In this document: positions 33,917-45,667 of the stretch, in pieces
Layout: each line of letters starts with the position of its first letter
Position numbering within the stretch: position 1 is the stretch's first letter
Assembly (NCBI GenBank): GCA_027924645.1
Contig: BSBN01000254.1
Coordinates: 11,116,001 to 11,180,000, forward strand
Direction of reading: 5' to 3'
Source: Cunninghamia lanceolata
Lineage: Eukaryota > Streptophyta > Pinopsida > Cupressales > Cupressaceae
Length of the DNA: 64,000 bases
Made by a program: the position numbers and the translations under genes
The notes under the pieces: model-generated
What the model saw: only the letters and a program-made list of their open reading frames with translations
Databases searched by the model: none
Told to the model about the DNA's origin: nothing

Positions 33917-36900
33917 TGTTGTGACCTAATCACACATCACCCCATTGCAAATGGGGATCCACTCTTTTTCAATTTTTGGCTCGAGTTTGCTTTGTTTTGG
34001 CGATGTTCCTCTTCAAGAAATCCAGCCCAAATGAAGAGTCTGCAAATAATGCATGAGGCATCTAAATGACAACCCCAAGGTAGACTTTTGCAACCCATTT
34101 GCAATTCATCATGCAGTAGTCCAAAGATTGTCCACCCGAGCATTTCAATGCACACTAAGCTTAACTCAAATCTCCAAGTGCACGATGAATGGTTTGTTTG
34201 CACAAATGAAATCTTCTCACTATACATAGTTACTTGAAATTCTACACCAAGACACTTTTCACATGACCTTGCACTTTGCAAACAAGGCTTAACATGTCCG
34301 CCTAAGTGCATATTGGTAGTCACCTTGCAAGTTTTTTGAAGCAAACATGACATCCATAAATGGTCGCTCCAAGCGGACTCCCGTATTAATCTTGCATTTT
34401 ACATATTTTAACTTGTGCATAGTGGTTTGTATTGTCCGCTTCAGAGTGTATGTTCCTAGTCATCATTCATGCCCGATTCATTTAAGTATCTGCTTAGGTG
34501 GACTTTTTTGGGTTCATTTTAATGCTATTATTTTAGCATCCACGTTGGGTCCTGATGTCCGCATTGGCAGACCTTCTGATGCTCTTTGCACATTTTTTCT
34601 CCATCTTTATGCACACTGCTATCATAGTTTCGCTTGATGCATACGCTGATAATTGCATTCCAATTCACATTTTTCTAGTCTCCAGTCGCTGGTTGACTGG
34701 GTAGTTTGAACGAATAATAGTTTTTCATTATGCATAAAGCATGTAAATGTCTGCTATTTCATAAGCACTCATCATGTCATTTTTCAAATCACTAATATCA
34801 TGTGGCCTTCGGAAACCTTCGCTGAGGCATATCTTTCATGTGAGCAAATTTCAAATTGCCGTTGTGTTGAAGCTTTGTTTTGGATGGTTCGCTTTCTGTG
34901 TTTGACTGTTGGCATTGCTCATGGATGGTCGTATTTAACTTGAGCGGGCCTTTTCCTTCACTTTGTAAGGTGATTTGCTTCTCATATGTGATGGCATCAA
35001 ATGTCTGCTCGAGCTCTTCTCAGTGACTATTATGTGTCTTTCAAAATCTTCAGAACCAGCGGTTGTGTAAGTAAGCTTAAGTCCTCTATAGGAGTGGGTT
35101 GGTAAAGTAGTCAACGAAGGCAGGGATGGGTTCATATTGAGGTCGTGCATAGCCTTCCATATTGTCTTCTCGGACGGACCTTTTCTATATGTTGGGATAA
35201 CTTCAAACATGCCACAGCCTTCCATATTGTCCTCTCAAGCTCGCTACATGCGGACCTTGTTAACCCAAATGCATTGTTTGTATTATGCTTTGGGCACTAA
35301 AATGCCTGCCTCAGGCAAGTGACCACGATCCCTTTGCAATACATAGTTGTTTCGTGACTATTTTAAGGCCCATACTCATAATGTTGGTGTGGCAAACTCT
35401 TGGATCCCATCACAATTCACTTGTCTTACGCATTGCAATGGGAGATTCACCAAGTAATTACTGATTGATGATGGATATGCAAAGAGTAAAGTACATGAAG
35501 ATGAAAAATTACCTGCGCGACCACCTCCCTCCCTCGACAGTTATGATTCCTGACCGAATCATTCAAGGTGCACAAAACAGAAGGATTTGCTTTGAATAAA
35601 ATATCATTGTCTAAAGATAGCACCTTACGCATATACTATTTGAAGCCATCTATTGAATGCATTAACCAATTTTGCACAGGTTCGTATTTAAAACACTAGT
35701 AGTGGATGTTATTCATAGTATAGAATGATGCATGTTTGCCAAATAGAACAAATTCACTCAGTATATAATGGCATCGCTCAGGTAAGAGAGCATTCGACAT
35801 GGTTTAAACTTGCAATTATTCACAGAAGAAGCAAGACATCTGAAGCAATGATTCAAGAATGCAGGTTTAAGCAAAAGACACAGGGAGTTTTTGTGCCTTC
35901 GAAAACAATCTTCTTTATCAGCAAATTCTGGACATGAGCTCGTGATCGTAGAATTTAAATATCAGTGGATGTAATTGTAAAATTGATGATGCGAGTATTT
36001 GAGGAACTTTTGTTTATTTTTCATTTTGCTTTCCTTCGACTAGATAAAGGTGTTTTTAAATGGCATATTTTAAATCCCACATGTGTTAGATGATGGGATT
36101 TTATCTTTTTGCACCTTTTTAAGCAATATTTTGATATGCTAATTCACGATATTTATGTAGGTAAGTGATGAGCGTGAAAGACAGATCGGCACTGATGAGG
36201 AGAGATATGAAAGGGAAGTTGTTCGAGTTCGTAAGGAAGACATCATTGCTACGCGAAGGAGTGCTTGTACCAAGATCAACGTCATGCATCCAGGGCAACT
36301 TCATATGTCCAGAGGAAGAACGTCACTTCGCTGCACATAAGGAGTCCTCATACGGAAGTCACTCATATCATGCACCATCCAGAGCTAGAACAAAGCATCT
36401 TGCGATAGTACATGAAGATGACAGAAGAAATGATTCGAAGCATTCAAGAAATTCATGAATTACATCAACAACAAGAAGGAATTCTAAATTTCCCAAGTCT
36501 TCAAGTTCGAAGCAGCCAAGTTCTAGAGGTGAAAATCCATATTTGAATACTACTCCAAAAGATGACAAAATCTGGGAAAATATTCTGAGCAATGTGAACA
36601 CAAGGGAAATCAAACTAGTTTGTTCGATGTTGAGGTGGCACGTGCACAACATTGATCCAATCACAATCTGCCACATCATCCATCTGCATTCAATGATTCT
36701 AACAATAGTAAATTTTTGTAACTCACTGCCTTGTCAGAATCTGGGCCATTGATTCTCAAATCAATCCTGGCCATTCATGTAAGTTTGAGGTCTATAAAAG
36801 GGGGCTCATTTCTCTCATTTGAAAAAGGGGATTATTATCAGAGGAGAGAGCAGGAATCAAGCCGTAGGAGTAGATGCTGTTAGAGTAGAGGTAGATTAGA

Positions 36901-37708
36901 GGGGACTTTTTGAAGTCATTGAAGACATATGAAATTGTTGTAAAAAAATACATTTCCAAAAATTAATACAAGCTCATTGTTGGTTCGCATGGTGATTTTG
37001 TTTGACTGAGGAGTGTTAGCATGGTTTCTAATGTTTGAATATGATGGAGAGATGTTTCCAAGTAGATTAGAAATAGATTAAAAGTGCATTGATGTAATGA
37101 ATATATGTAAAGATATTTGATGAATTCTTCTGGTTCATACTTTTTATGATTTGTCGCTGATAAGTCATTTTGCAAAGTTAGCCTAAACCACATACGTTTT
37201 AGTTCAGTTGTGGATGCTCGTTCAAGCTGCGCTAGAAGTGGGTGTTTGGATGGAGATTTGCAACATGAAAATCCTTGAGTTTCCTTAGAAGATTGCACCG
37301 GCTTCGTGTAGTTGTTGGTTCTCATGGCGAAGCGAAGTCTGGTTTCACGAGGAGTTTGTCTATCTTGACATGTTTCATTATCTCATTGTCCTTAGATTAG
37401 CCTTCTAAACCCTTGTCTTTTTGTATTTTCTTTTCATAGTTGGTTCGTAGAGTTCCACTTCACAAGAAGGAGAATAACATTTTTGATTGGAATAAGGAGT
37501 ATATTCAATGTAAGTCCCTTTGTGAGTTTTCAGCATATCACATCAACTACTGAGTCTATCCATTGCAAGTAAAGACCTGACATCTGGAACCTTGGAGTTG
37601 TCTCATTGGATCACATTGTTTAGCCTTTGAGAGACTTTATTCAAGAGAGGATAGAATACCTCGGTATTTTATTCTGAGTTTGCATGTGCACAAAAAAACA
37701 CATCAACA
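33917..37708 (+). repeat. Long-LTR element, 5' LTR
   Basis: 3792 bp. Open frames inside it (for example 33937-34353 on the minus strand and 36165-36458 on the plus strand) also exist in the other LTR but show no protein family and are not proposed as genes. Contains a TATA box at 36793 and GTCCGC/GCGGAC motifs, several changed by C-to-T relative to the right LTR. Confidence 0.93.
36793..36800 (+). promoter_or_regulatory. TATA box of 5' LTR
   Basis: TATAAAAG within GAGGTCTATAAAAGGGGGC, about 2.9 kb into the LTR. Transcription would start about 30 bp downstream, making U3 near 2.9 kb and R-U5 near 0.9 kb. The same box is at 43820-43827 in the 3' LTR. Confidence 0.7.
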
Positions 37709-37710
37709 GA

Positions 37711-37728
37711 ATTGGCGCTAGAAGGAGG
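37711..37728 (+). promoter_or_regulatory. Primer-binding site of the long-LTR element
   Basis: ATTGGCGCTAGAAGGAGG begins two bases after the 5' LTR. A TTGGCGC start is typical of Gypsy-type plant elements primed by a tRNA ending in GCGCCA. The exact tRNA is not determined. Confidence 0.65.
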
Positions 37729-38079
37729 GCCAGAATATCAAATTGTTGCATTTGTTTCAACCATATTCTGGTGTTTTATCATTCATTGCTCGAGAAAATT
37801 CAGCAAGGAGGAGGACAGAGCGTAGAATTTCATACATTTCAACTCAAGATAAAAGGGCATGAACAAGGAATTGTGTTGTTTCTTTCACTTCGAGCACACG
37901 AACAAACTGCAAATTGTGGAATTGGAACCAAGTGAGCTGTCAAAGCTAAATTTGAGATGTGCTAGATCTCTTTTATGCCAAAAATCCAAAAAAGCATAAA
38001 ACTTCAAAAATCCAAAAAGTAAAAAATTGGAAAATACCCAAAAACAAGGATGGATTTCTCAGCATACACAAAGTAGTTT

Positions 38080-38739
38080 CATGGTTGTGGGCAGCAATAT
38101 GATCATCCTCAAGATGATATTCTTCAGCTTTGGTGGACTTTGAATGCGCAACTCTATCCTAAGAGTTTGGGTGACTTCGCATCAAGGAAGAGATGTAGAA
38201 TTCACGATACCAATGGACACGAGGAACTGTATTGCCTAACATTTTTATCAAGAATGGAATTAGCATTGGAAGGGAAAATTTCTTTTTCACAGGTACATGA
38301 GCCGATTGTTTCTACAAAGGTGGTTCCTGATGCCTTGTTTGACAAAAGAGAGTTCTTCATAAGTTTTAAGGAAATGATCAAGAAGAGACTAAGTATCAAG
38401 AAAGACCTACCTATAGAGGAAATGCTGATTCCAGGTGGTTGGTGCAGGATTCACAACATCACTCATTCAGAACTCATATGTTCATCTTGTCAGGAAGCTG
38501 TTCATCAAGTAAAGGAAGAATTAAGGTTGGAAGAAGAATCCAAAGTGCAATTGAGATTAGATGACTTGTGGAGCAAATGTCTTCAGGAAATTAATTCACC
38601 ACCCAAAGGAGAGGATGTCCCATGTTATTCAATAGTGAAGATAGCACAAGTGAATTTGATAATCAAGTGGAAGGTCCATTTGCATACCTTCTTCCAAGTA
38701 AGAACGAACCTCCCACTGAAGAAGTTGAAAAGGGAATAA
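38080..38739 (+). CDS. Gag-like ORF 1 with two CHHC motifs
   Basis: The frame is open from a TAG near 38079 and lacks an early ATG; it reads QYDHPQDDILQLWWTLNAQ then RKRCRIHDTNGHEELYC. It contains two related metal-binding-like motifs: C-x2-H-x4-H-x4-C (CRIHDTNGHEELYC) and C-x2-H-x3-H-x4-C (CRIHNITHSELIC, followed by SSC). Similar C-x2-H-x4-H-x4-C motifs occur in gag of plant Gypsy elements (recalled family knowledge). The protein is otherwise charged, with a Lys/Glu-rich C-terminus, and overlaps ORF 2 by about 118 nt in another frame, so a frameshift may once have joined them, or an indel separated them. A nucleocapsid role is inferred. Confidence 0.65.
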   Translation, partial: HGCGQQYDHPQDDILQLWWTLNAQLYPKSLGDFASRKRCRIHDTNGHEELYCLTFLSRMELALEGKISFSQVHEPIVSTKVVPDALFDKREFFISFKEMIKKRLSIKKDLPIEEMLIPGGWCRIHNITHSELICSSCQEAVHQVKEELRLEEESKVQLRLDDLWSKCLQEINSPPKGEDVPCYSIVKIAQVNLIIKWKVHLHTFFQVRTNLPLKKLKRE

Positions 38740-39659
38740 AAGATGTTCAAACAAAGGTAATTGATGAACAAGATGTTGATTCCTCCATCAAAGAAGAAAG
38801 TGACTCGAGTTCATTACAAGAAGAAGAATTCCTTGCTGGATACTCATTCATGTTGCTAGAAAAGATCATTAAGAAGGAATTGCAAGAGGTTTCAAGAATC
38901 CTTGAAAGAGATGGTAATCATGAAGATATCCTACAAGCCATCATTCACAAGCCTGACAATCAAGTGCAATTCGAAGGGGCGCTCGACGCTCTCATAGATG
39001 AAGTACAACCAAAGTCATCCCAAAATGAACAAGTTGAAGAAATGCAGGCCAAATATACAAAACAATTCAAATTGATGCTAGATTCGTTGCTAAAAATTTA
39101 TGATGAATTAACAGGTGAAATGTTCCATGCTTCTAAATTTCTATTATTTTTACCTTTTCAGTTTGATATGCCCACTATTGATTATAATGTTGATTTGCAT
39201 GTTGCGGATGCGAGTGGGATGATTCATCACCAACTTCGACCTCCAGACATATTTGTAGGCGACAAACATAAATTTCCACTTGAGGATGAAGACTACCAGG
39301 TTGTACCTTTCCCTGCTTCTAGTGATGAAGATTACGAATTTGCAGATCATGAATTTCCAAATTGTGAATGTGAAGAGTATGAATTTGATTATGGAAACTT
39401 TGGAAAAATGACTTGCATATGGATTAATCATGGTCCGAATGAGTCACCACAACTGCTGATTTTGTGCAAACTTTTTTATGAATTTGATGATTGTGTTGTG
39501 AGAGAATATATCTCTGAATTTAAGGACAAACTTGCCAAAATCCGAACGATCACGTGTGCCTTATTGTTGCTTTTCATTTTGAGAAATCATTTGAGGTCTT
39601 GTATATATCTGGGTCTTTTGAGTCGTGTTTGCTATTTGTGCATAGCTTTCTTAGAGTAG
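38622..39659 (+). CDS. Acidic coiled-coil ORF 2 of the long-LTR element
   Basis: 345 codons, the longest open frame in the window. The first 60 residues are Glu/Asp-rich, and a helical segment (LLEKIIKKELQEVSRILERD; QVEEMQAKYTKQFKLMLDSL) predicts a coiled coil. Residues about 235-285 are strongly acidic with a Cys cluster (FPNCECEEYEFDYG). The C-terminal 50 residues (LLLLFILRNHLRS, YLGLLSRVCYLCIAFLE) are hydrophobic, though they may be read-through into non-coding DNA. I recognise no family. From its place after the CHHC ORF it is probably the C-terminal part of a gag-type protein. It has no in-frame stop, unlike neighbouring older elements. Confidence 0.6.
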   Translation: MLFNSEDSTSEFDNQVEGPFAYLLPSKNEPPTEEVEKGIKDVQTKVIDEQDVDSSIKEESDSSSLQEEEFLAGYSFMLLEKIIKKELQEVSRILERDGNHEDILQAIIHKPDNQVQFEGALDALIDEVQPKSSQNEQVEEMQAKYTKQFKLMLDSLLKIYDELTGEMFHASKFLLFLPFQFDMPTIDYNVDLHVADASGMIHHQLRPPDIFVGDKHKFPLEDEDYQVVPFPASSDEDYEFADHEFPNCECEEYEFDYGNFGKMTCIWINHGPNESPQLLILCKLFYEFDDCVVREYISEFKDKLAKIRTITCALLLLFILRNHLRSCIYLGLLSRVCYLCIAFLE

Positions 39660-40942
39660 GTTTTCCTCTTTGTTGCTTTCGAGTAGTTTGCCATGCTTAG
39701 TTAGTCTTTTGCTTTGTCTGCTTTTTGCAGTTTTGGTTGTTGCTTTAGTTTAGGTTTGCTTTTGTGGGTTTCCCATTTTTGAAATAAGCGGTGTTATCCT
39801 TGAAGCACATTTAGCCTGATTCTTATCAAATGTTTAGTTCATTTCTTTGATAAATTCTCATGAAATTCTTTGAAATCTAAAGATGATTTTCTTTAGCTTT
39901 ATCAACGAATTATGATTTGTACTTGACTCGGAAGGGAATCATATATTGTGTCTTGATACGGACATCTTGATTATATGTTTAAAATACCAAATCTTAATCT
40001 AATTATTAACCTCTTAGTTTTCCTTTGAGAAACTTGCGTTAGATGGATGGATTCATTGTGGACTCCATTGTTAGTGTTTGAATAGAATGTTGCTTGTTCT
40101 TGGAAGATAAATCGACTATTTAGAATGACTTAAACTATTTTGAGATCTTATATCTTTTCACGCTTTAAAATCTAGAGGTACCTAAGTGAATCTTTGTGAT
40201 CTTGCATTAAGTGAAAAATCTAAATGTCCACCTTTGCCGCCATCGTAAGTCCACACCCAGCTGGCTGACTTATCACGTAGCGGTACTGCATTGTACTCTA
40301 CCAAGCAAAAAGCTTGTTGAAAATCAAAAGAAAAGAAAAGAAATGAAAAGAAAATCACAATCACACACTATAACTCAGTTAGATGGACAATCGAGTAATC
40401 TTTATCGGGGCTATGGACACCTGACCGGCAGTAGGGCTCTACTCGAGTGGAATTACGAGACAAACCCGTCGGGGCTATAGACGCTCGCTGGCAGCGGGGC
40501 CATGTCTAGGTATTTCATGAGGTGTGTACTAATCACGTAAGTTAATGCGGAGGAACTGAGTTGATCTTAGTTGCTGATGGATGGGAATGAACTCAATTGC
40601 ACACACTTGGATCCTCAGGATGTGAATGGTTGTCCTAAGCTTTTGATTTTGACTCTTTGATCAAGTATGCATGTCTATTTGGCCTAATATGTGGGTGTAC
40701 GCAGGGATTTTGAAGTTGTGATTCTTGTTTATCTTTGGAACACTTGAGATTTCATATTAATCATTGTTCTAGAAATGTTTAATTATGATGTGTCTTGATC
40801 TAATCTATGATTTTTCTTCCCTTTTGAGTGCATTTCCTATATGGGTTGATGACTTTAAAGGTATTGTCTGACGTTTATGGGTTTGGATTGGGTCTTTGTT
40901 TTGGAAATGTTCAGGAACATTTATTCGAATTGGCGCTAGATG
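39660..40942 (+). other. 3' non-coding interior with second primer-site-like sequence
   Basis: No coding. Around 40405-40500 a GC-rich pair of related units contains TCGGGGCTATGGAC and TCGGGGCTATAGAC, each followed by GGCAG.(A/G)GGGC. The last 15 bases before the 3' LTR are CGAATTGGCGCTAGA, the same words as the primer site at the other end, where a polypurine tract would be expected. No clear purine tract is seen. Confidence 0.7.
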
Positions 40943-43900
40943 TTGTGACCTAATCACACATCACCCCATTGCAAATGGGGACCCACTCTTTTTCAATTTT
41001 TGGCTCGAGTTTGCTTTGTTTTGGCGATGTTCCTCTTCAAGAAATACAGCCCAAATGAAGAGTCTGCAAATAATGCATGAGGCATCTAAATGACAACCCC
41101 AAGGTAGACTTTTGCAACCCATTTGCAATTCATCATGCAATAGTCCAAAGATTGTCCGCCTGAGCATTTCAATGCACACTAAGCTTAACTCAAATCTCCA
41201 AGCGCACGATGAATGGTTTGTTTGCATAAATGAAATCTTCTCACTATACATAGTTACTTGAAATTCTCCACCAAGACACTTTTCACATGACCTTGCACTT
41301 TGCAAACAAGGCTTAACATGTCCGCCTAAGTGCATATTGGTAGTCACCTTGCAAGTTTTTTGAACCAAACATGACATCCATAAATGGTCGCTCCAAGCGG
41401 ACTCCCGTATTAATCTTGCATTTTACATATTTTAACTTGTGCATAGTGGTTTGTATTGTTCGCTTCAGAGTGTATGTTCCTAGTCATCATTCATGCCCAA
41501 TTCATTTAAGTATCCGCTTAGGCGGACTTTTTTGGGTTCATTTTAATGCTATTATTTTAGCATCCATGTTGGGTCTTGATGTCCGCGTTGGCAGACCTTG
41601 TGATGCTCTTTGCACATTTTTTCTCCATCTTTATGCACACTGCTATCATAGGTTCACTTGATGCATACGCTGATAATTGCATTCCAATTAACATTTTTCT
41701 AGTCTCCAGTCGCTGGTTGACTGGGTAGTTTGAACGAATAATAGTTTTTCATTATACAAAAAGCATGTAAATGTCCGCTATTTCATAAGCACTCATCATG
41801 TCATTTTTTAAATCACTAATATCATGTGGCCTTCAGAAACCTTCGCTAAGGCATATCTTTCATGTGAGCAAATTTCAAATTGCCGTTGTGTTGAAGCTTT
41901 GTTTCGGATGGTTCGCTTTCTGTGTTTGACTGTTGGCATTGCTCATGGATGGTCGTATTTAACTTGAGCGGGCCTTTTCCTTCACTTTGTAAGGTGATTT
42001 GCTTCTCATATGTGATGGCATCAAATGTCCGCTCGAGCTCTTCTCAGTGACTATTATGTGTCTTTCAAAATCTTCAGAACCAGCAGTTGTGTAAGTAAGC
42101 TTAAGTCCTCTATAGGAGTGGGTTGGTAAAGTAGTCAACGAAGGCAGGGATGGGTTCATATTGAGGTCGTGCATAGCCTTCCATATTGTCTGCTCAGACG
42201 GACCTTTTCAATACGTTGGGATAACTTCAAACATGCCACAGCCTTCCATATTGTCCGCTCAAGCTCGCTACATGCGGACCTTGTTAACCCAAATGCATTG
42301 TTTGTATTATGCTTTGGGCACTAAAACGCCTGCCTCAGGTAAGCGACCATGATCCCTTTGCAATACATAGTTGTTTCGTGACTATTTTAAGGCACATACT
42401 CATAATGTTGGTGTGGCAAACTCTTGGATCCCATCACAATTCACTTGTCTTACGCATTGCAATGGGAGATTCACCAAGTAATTACTGATTGATGATGGAT
42501 ATGCAAAGAGTAAAGTACATGAAGATGAAAAATTACCTGCGCGACCACCTCCCTCCCTCGACGGTTATGATTCCTGACCGAATCATTCAAGGTGCACAAA
42601 ACAGAAGGATTCACTTTGAATAAAATATCATTGTCTAAAGATAGCACCTTACGCATATACTATTTGAAGCCATCTATTGAATGCATTAACCAATTTTGCA
42701 CAGGTTCGTATTTAAAGCACCAGTAGTGGATGTTATTCATAGTATAGAATGATGTATGTTTGCCAAATATAACAAATTCACTCAGTATATAATGGCATCG
42801 CTCAGGTAAGAGAGCATTCGACATGGTTTAAACTTGCAATTATTCACAGAAGAAGCAAGATATCTGAAGCAATGATTCAAGAATGTAGGTTTAAGCAAAA
42901 GACACAGGGAGTTTTTGTGCCTTCAAAAACAATCTTCTTTATCAGCAAATTCTGGACATGAGCTCGTGATCGTAGAATTTAAATATCAGTGGATGTAATT
43001 GTAAAATTGATGATGCGAGTATTTGAGGAACTTTTGTTTATTTTTCGTTTTGCTTTCCTTCGACCAGATCAAGGTGTTTCTAAATGGCATATTTTAAATC
43101 CCGCATGTGTTAGATGATGGGATTTTATCTTTCTGCACCTTTTTAAGCAATATTTTGATATGCTAATTCACGATATTTATGTAGGTAAGCAATGAGCATG
43201 AAAGACAGATTGGCACTGATGAGGAGAGATATGAAAGGGAAGTTGTTCGAGTTCGTAAGGAAGACATCATCGCTACGCGAAGGAGTGCTTGTACCAAGAT
43301 CAACGTCATGCATCCAGGGTAACTTCATATGTCCAGAGGAAGAACGTCACTTCACTGCACATAAGGAGTCCTCATACGGAAGTCACTCATATCATGCACC
43401 ATCCAGAGCCAGAACAAAGCATCTTGCGATGGTACATGAAGATGACAGAAGAAATGATTCGAAGCATTCAAGAAATTCATGAATTACATCAACAACAAGA
43501 AGGAATTCTAAATTTCCCAAGTCTTCAAGTTTGAAGCAGCGAAGTTCCAGAGGTGAAAATCTAGATTTGAATACTACTCGAAAAGATGACAAAATCTGGG
43601 AAAATATTCTGAGCAATGTGAACACAAGGGAAATCAAACTAGTTTGTTTGATGCTGAGGTGGCACATGCACAACATTGATCCAATCACAATCTGCCACAT
43701 CATCCATCCGCATTCAATGATTCTAACAATAGTAAATTTTTGTAACTCACTGCCTTGTTGTCAGAATCTGGGCCATTGATTCTCAAATCAATCATGGTCA
43801 TTCATGTAATTTTGAGGTCTATAAAAGGGGGCTCATTTCTCTCATTTGAAAAAGGGGATTATTATCAGAGGAGAGCGCAGGAATCAAGCTGTAGGAGTAG

Positions 43901-44733
43901 ATGCTGTTAGAGTAGAGGTAGATTAGAGGGGACTTTTCGAAGTCATTGAAGACATGAAATTGTTGTAAAAAAATACATTTCCAAAAATCAATACAAGCTC
44001 ATTGTTGGTTCGCATGGTGATTTTGTTTGACTGAGGAGTGTTAGCATGGTTTCTAATGTTCGAATATGATGGAGAGATGTTTCCAAGTAGATTAGAAATA
44101 GATTAAAAGTGCATTGATGTAATGAATATATGTAAAGATATTTGATGAATTCTTCTGGTTCATACTTTTTATGATTTGTTTCTGATAAGTCATTTTGCAA
44201 AGTTAGCCTGAACCACATACATTTTAGTTCAGTTGTGGATGCTCGTTCAAGCTGCACCAGCAGTGGGTGTTTAGATGGAGATTTGCAACATGAAAATCCT
44301 TGAGTTTCCTTGGAAGATTGCACCGGCTTCATGTAGTTGTTGGTTCTCATGGCGAAGCGAAGTCTGGTTTCATGAGGAGTTTGTCTATCTTGACATGTTT
44401 CATTATCTCATTGTCCTTAGATTAGCCTTCTAAACCCTTGTCTTTTTGTATTTTCTTTTCATAGTTGGTTCATAGAGTTCCACTTCACAAGAAGGAGAAT
44501 AACATATTTGATTGGAATAAGGAGTATATTCAACGTAAGTCCCTTTGTGAGTTTTCAACATATCACATCAACTACTGAGTCTATCCATTGCAAGTAAAGA
44601 CCTGACATCTGGAACATTGGAGTTGTCTCATTGGATCACATTATTTAGCCTTTGAGAGACTTTATTCAAGACAGGATAGAATACCTCAGTATTTTATTCT
44701 AAGTTTGCATGTGCACAAAAAAACACATGAACA
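40943..44733 (+). repeat. Long-LTR element, 3' LTR
   Basis: 3791 bp, followed by target duplication ATGCC. This copy keeps nine exact GTCCGC or GCGGAC words between 41154 and 42279, against about five in the 5' LTR. TATA box at 43820-43827. Confidence 0.93.
41154..42279. promoter_or_regulatory. Cluster of GTCCGC/GCGGAC motifs in U3
   Basis: Exact words at 41154, 41320, 41397 (reverse), 41522 (reverse), 41581, 41773, 42027, 42253 and 42274 (reverse), plus the near-palindrome TCCGCTTAGGCGGA at 41513-41526. In AT-rich DNA about 0.2 occurrences would be expected by chance in this length (my estimate from composition). They lie 1.5-2.7 kb upstream of the TATA box. A role as binding sites for one host factor is an inference. 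Confidence 0.55.
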
Positions 44734-44738
44734 ATGCC

Positions 44739-45662
44739 CTAAAACAACTTCAAACATGTAGAATCAAGTCTAATGTCCAAGATTCCCACACTGCTATGCT
44801 AGGAGAATGTAGCTCTTGGCAAGAAAAATCTACCTAAGATCAGATGAGATTTGTCTAGCAAGAGTAAACATTCCATACTGTGATAATTGTAGGTGAGTAA
44901 AGGATATCCAAGACTATGGAGAAACCAACCACTAGGTATAAAAAATAATCAAACTAACATTAAACTCATTTCCTTGTTGAGGAGAAGGTTTGAAATGATA
45001 AAATCAACTAGAACTGGGAATAGAGCTCAAGCTAAATCATTTGAATTGTGTCCTAAGATAGTACACCTACAAATAACCCAAGGAGCAATGCTAAGGATAA
45101 GAAGACATGCCAACTAGCCATGAACTAGCAATAAATTTCATGTGTCTGAAATATCTTTGAGAAACACAAGAAGTGACAGGGTAGGTGGGTAGGTAAAATA
45201 TTTGAACTTCATTTGAATATCCATCAAACATGTGGAAATAGCATAAATTAGATGGTGGATGTGGCATGGCGACTAATAAGATCACACTAAGATGAAGAAA
45301 CACAAATCCATAAGAAACCTGAACTCCACCACTAATATGCCACTGCAACAACATGCCAATCCACCATGAAGATACATATGACTTTGCCAATATCACAATC
45401 ATATTTATGTGAGCTTGATTCCATAAAAGCAAGAACATGTCTAGTTCTTGAGGTTGGCTAGCCATTCAGGGATATCATTTATATTGAGCTCTCTTGAAGA
45501 GTGCATATGTGAAGCATGGTGTGGGGTGTGTGTTTTTTTGGACACATGTAGGATGCATTAGAGGAGCTTGATGTTGTTTCAGAAATGGTCATGGAAACAT
45601 TGTAAGTGTATTAACGTTTTCATTGCTAAATAATAAATTGAGTGTGGATACTTTTGTAGGTT
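44739..45662. other. Host flank between two elements; no recognised feature
   Basis: The sequence continues the target region interrupted at 33916. Open frames such as 45091-45465 (minus) have no known motif. It ends at GGTTT (45663-45667), the target duplication of the next LTR element. Confidence 0.5.
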
Positions 45663-45667
45663 GGTTT

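Larger units (their letters stand above)
33917..44733 (+). mobile_element. Non-autonomous LTR retrotransposon with 3.8-kb LTRs
   Basis: Two direct LTRs, 33917-37708 and 40943-44733 (3792 and 3791 bp), begin TGTTGTGACC and end in CA (CATCAACA and CATGAACA). The 5-bp target duplication ATGCC is perfect (33912-33916 and 44734-44738). The 3.2-kb interior starts with a Gypsy-type primer site and codes for gag-like proteins only; no protease, integrase or reverse transcriptase is visible. By eye the LTRs differ at roughly 2-2.5% of positions, many of them C/T or G/A, so this insertion is younger than Copia D. The layout is that of a large retrotransposon derivative (LARD-like) that keeps a gag. Confidence 0.93.

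Noticed and set aside
33937..34353. 138-codon minus-strand frame, also present at 40961-41377
   Set aside because: Both copies lie in the two LTRs of one element and are similar only because the LTRs are; no protein motif and it runs against the element's direction.
36165..36458. Plus-strand frame of about 97 codons repeated at 43192-43482
   Set aside because: Also LTR sequence just upstream of the TATA box, with no recognised family. Possible but unsupported as a gene.
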